Of a DNA stretch of 7,910 bases, positions 6,049-7,910 are shown one piece after another; position 1 is the first letter of the stretch; each line of letters begins with the position of its first letter. Source of the stretch: Trueperaceae bacterium (GTDB lineage Bacteria; Deinococcota; Deinococci; Deinococcales; Trueperaceae); assembly GCA_029210865.1 (NCBI GenBank), contig JARGGE010000117.1, forward strand, positions 1-7,910, given 5' to 3'. The translations under genes and the position numbers were made by a program. Under the pieces are notes generated by a model. The model worked only from the letters and a program-made list of their open reading frames with translations, did not search any database and was not told the origin of the DNA.

Positions 6049-6891
6049 GTGGCCGCCTCGTCCCCCGCGTCCCGCGCCTTCACCCGCGTCGTCGTCTACC
6101 TGATCCTCGGCACCATGGCGGCCGTCTTCCTCTACCCGGTCGTGCTGATGCTGCTCACGGCCTTCAAGACCACCCCCGAGATCTTCCGGAACCCCTTCGG
6201 GCTCCCCGCCTCGTGGGGGCTCGAGACCTTCGCGAACGTCTGGCGCCGCGCCAACTTCGGCCTCTACCTGCGCAACAGCCTGCTCATCACCGGCGCCTCG
6301 GCGCTGCTCCTGCTCGCCACCGCCGCCCCGGCCGCCTACGCGCTCGCGCGCTACACCTTCCGGCTCCGCGGCGCGCTGTTCCTCTTCTTCCTCGCCGGCA
6401 TCATGATTCCCATCCGCCTCGGGATCCTGCCGCTCTACCTGCTCATGCGCGACCTCAACCTGATCGACTCGCCGCTGGCGCTGATCCTGACCTACACCGC
6501 GTCGGGGATGCCGATGTCGGTCTTCCTACTGTCGGTGTTCTTCCGCAACCTACCGCGCGAGCTCGAGGACGCCGCTCGGATCGACGGCTGCACCGAGGCG
6601 CAGACCTTCTGGCGCATCATGCTGCCGCTCGTGCGCCCGGGCCTCGCCACCGTCGTCATCGTCAACGTGGTGCCGTGGTGGAACGACTTCTTCTTCCCGC
6701 TGCTCTTCCTGACCAGCGACACCTGGAAGACGATCCCGCTGGGGATGCAGGTCTTCTTCGGCCAGCACCTGGTCGACTGGAGCCTGGTCTTCAGCGGCAT
6801 GACGCTGGCCAGCCTGCCGCTGCTGATCATCTACCTGCTCATGTCGCGGCAGTTCATCGCCGGCCTCACCGCGGGGGCCGTGAAGGGGTGA
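6049..6891 (+). CDS. Sugar ABC transporter permease, MalG/UgpE type
   Basis: The second channel subunit, 280 aa, with six hydrophobic helices near residues 13-36, 75-99, 109-132, 142-165, 198-220 and 245-266. The EAA loop reads ELEDAARIDGCTEAQTFWRI (171-190) then MLPLVRPGLA, with E173-D-A-A and G180 present. The N-terminal FLYPVVLMLLTAFKTTPEIF and the NSLLIT block before helix 2 are typical of MalG-type partners. The GTG start has GGAG (6038-6041) 7 nt upstream and lies one base after the previous stop. The only downstream-shifted alternative, ATG 6115, would cut into helix 1. The TGA stop is in the same frame as the following glycosidase gene, separated from it by five codons. Confidence 0.93.
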   Translation: MAASSPASRAFTRVVVYLILGTMAAVFLYPVVLMLLTAFKTTPEIFRNPFGLPASWGLETFANVWRRANFGLYLRNSLLITGASALLLLATAAPAAYALARYTFRLRGALFLFFLAGIMIPIRLGILPLYLLMRDLNLIDSPLALILTYTASGMPMSVFLLSVFFRNLPRELEDAARIDGCTEAQTFWRIMLPLVRPGLATVVIVNVVPWWNDFFFPLLFLTSDTWKTIPLGMQVFFGQHLVDWSLVFSGMTLASLPLLIIYLLMSRQFIAGLTAGAVKG

Positions 6892-6906
6892 TGGGGGCGT
6901 GAACCC

Positions 6907-7910
6907 GTGACCTTCGGCATCGACGCCTTGCTCGCCGACCCGGGCCGCTTCCTCGACGGCAGGAGGGTGGCGCTGCTCGCGAACCAGGCCTCGCTCACGG
7001 CCGACGGGACCCCGACGCTCGAGGCGCTGCGCGCCGCCCCCGGCATCGAGGTGGTCGCGCTCCTGACCCCCGAGCACGGTTGGAGCGGCTTCGAGGACGA
7101 CGCGACCCCGGTCGCCGACCGCCACGACCCGCGCACGGGGCTGCCGCTGCTGAGCCTCTACGGACCGCGGCGGCGCCCCGCCCCCGAGGCGCTCCGGGCC
7201 GTCGACGCGGTGGTCGTCGACCTGCAAGACGTCGGCGTGCGCTGTTACACCTACGCCACCACCGCGGCGCTGCTGTGCGAGGCGGCGGCGGCCGCCGGCA
7301 CCCGCGTGATCGTCTGTGACCGCCCCAACCTGCTCGGCCCGCGCGTCGACGGGCCCCCGCTCGACCCCACGCTGCGCTCGTTCCTGGGCTACCTCGACGT
7401 GCCCTTCCAGCACGGGCGGACGATCGGCGGGCTCTTGAAGCGCGCGACGCGCGGCCTCGGCGTCGACCTGCGGGTGGCGCCGCTGGCCGACGGCGACGCC
7501 GCGCCGCGGCCCTTCGTGCCGCCGTCGCCGGGTCTGCCGGCGCTCGACGCCGTGCGCCTCTACCCGGGCCTGGTCCTGCTCGAGGGCACCAACCTGTCCG
7601 AGGGCCGCGGCACCACGCTGCCCTTCCAGCTCCTCGGCGCCCCCTGGCTCGAGGGGTACGCGCTGGCGCGCGCGCTCGACCGGCTCGACCTGGGCGGGCT
7701 GCGGTTCCGGCCGCTCTCGTTCCGCGCGGTCAGCGACCGCCATGCGGGCGAGGTCTGCCACGGGGTGCAGTGGCACGTCGTCGACGCGGACGCGCTGCGC
7801 CCGCTCGAGGCGATCGTGCGCGTGCTCGCCCACGTGCGTGAGCGGTACGACGCCTTCGCCTGGACCGACGCGGCCGCGATGCCGTGGAGCCGCCATCCCG
7901 AGGCCGGCCA
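6907..7910 (+). CDS. namZ: GH171 (DUF1343) exo-beta-N-acetylmuramidase, NamZ-like, 3' end cut by window
   Basis: The first 334 residues of a family usually near 400 aa, open to the window edge with no in-frame stop. Family blocks run in order: GIDALL and GRRVALLANQASL (18-30), LLTPEHGWSG (53-62, with the proposed catalytic-type E56), TGLPLLSLYG (77-86), VDLQDVGVRCYTY (104-116), VCDRPNLLG (136-144), PPSPGLPALD (205-214), LLEGTNLSEGRGTTLPFQLLGAPW (224-247) and CHGVQWHV (284-291). Characterised members such as Bacillus subtilis NamZ (YbbC) remove non-reducing-end MurNAc from peptidoglycan glycan chains. The GTG at 6907 is the only sensible start: the in-frame TGA at 6889 blocks extension, and the protein begins directly in the conserved domain. 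So there is no signal peptide and the enzyme is probably cytoplasmic. It lies 15 bp after the permease, with only a weak GGGGG ribosome site (6893-6897), implying co-expression with the importer. The family call is firm; the exact substrate is inferred. Confidence 0.9.
   Translation, partial: MTFGIDALLADPGRFLDGRRVALLANQASLTADGTPTLEALRAAPGIEVVALLTPEHGWSGFEDDATPVADRHDPRTGLPLLSLYGPRRRPAPEALRAVDAVVVDLQDVGVRCYTYATTAALLCEAAAAAGTRVIVCDRPNLLGPRVDGPPLDPTLRSFLGYLDVPFQHGRTIGGLLKRATRGLGVDLRVAPLADGDAAPRPFVPPSPGLPALDAVRLYPGLVLLEGTNLSEGRGTTLPFQLLGAPWLEGYALARALDRLDLGGLRFRPLSFRAVSDRHAGEVCHGVQWHVVDADALRPLEAIVRVLAHVRERYDAFAWTDAAAMPWSRHPEAG

Noticed and set aside
6550..7896. 448-codon minus-strand open frame opposite the second permease and the NamZ-like gene
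   Set aside because: The + strand here encodes unmistakable permease and GH171 motifs; the minus translation is low-complexity.
1..7910. tRNA, rRNA, CRISPR arrays, insertion sequences, attachment sites
   Set aside because: No repeat-spacer pattern, transposase-like frame, terminal inverted repeats or cloverleaf-like stretch was seen; gaps between genes are 129 bp or less and are covered by the features listed.

Overview
This is a GC-rich bacterial window with strongly G/C-biased third codon positions. All seven supported genes, plus the end of a possible eighth, lie on the + strand. The GC bias, the non-lipoprotein Sec signal peptide ending in ALA-Q on the binding protein, and the overall gene style suggest a Deinococcota-type organism, possibly Trueperaceae. 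That is an impression; nothing in the window proves it, and other high-GC phyla remain possible.

Layout. Positions 1-71 probably hold the last codons of an upstream gene, perhaps a LacI-type regulator, overlapping the next start as GTGA. Positions 68-2075 hold two overlapping catabolic genes: an M20-family dipeptidase-like metallopeptidase and an RraA/HMG-aldolase-like protein. A short gap with a GC-rich hairpin and a possible weak promoter leads to a free-standing PAS-GAF-GGDEF diguanylate cyclase (2171-3631) with an intact GGDEF motif and an intact RxxD inhibitory site. Next comes a 129-bp regulatory region with the best promoter in the window, two perfect inverted repeats and a strong ribosome binding site. 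It drives a sugar ABC-importer cluster: binding protein (3761-5002), a perfect 10-bp stem-loop, MalF-type permease (5118-6047), MalG-type permease (6049-6891), and then, 15 bp on, a GH171/DUF1343 protein of the NamZ exo-beta-N-acetylmuramidase family (6907 to beyond the window end).

How they may work together. The last four genes look like one transcription unit for taking up and breaking down an amino-sugar glycan, most plausibly MurNAc-containing peptidoglycan fragments. The NamZ-like protein cannot carry an N-terminal signal peptide, because an in-frame stop lies six codons before its only sensible start. It is therefore probably cytoplasmic and acts after import, unlike the secreted Bacillus NamZ. 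No importer ATPase is encoded in the window, so a shared MsmX/MalK-type ATPase, or one encoded downstream, is needed. Whether the upstream dipeptidase, the RraA-like gene and the cyclase belong to the same physiology cannot be decided from this sequence.
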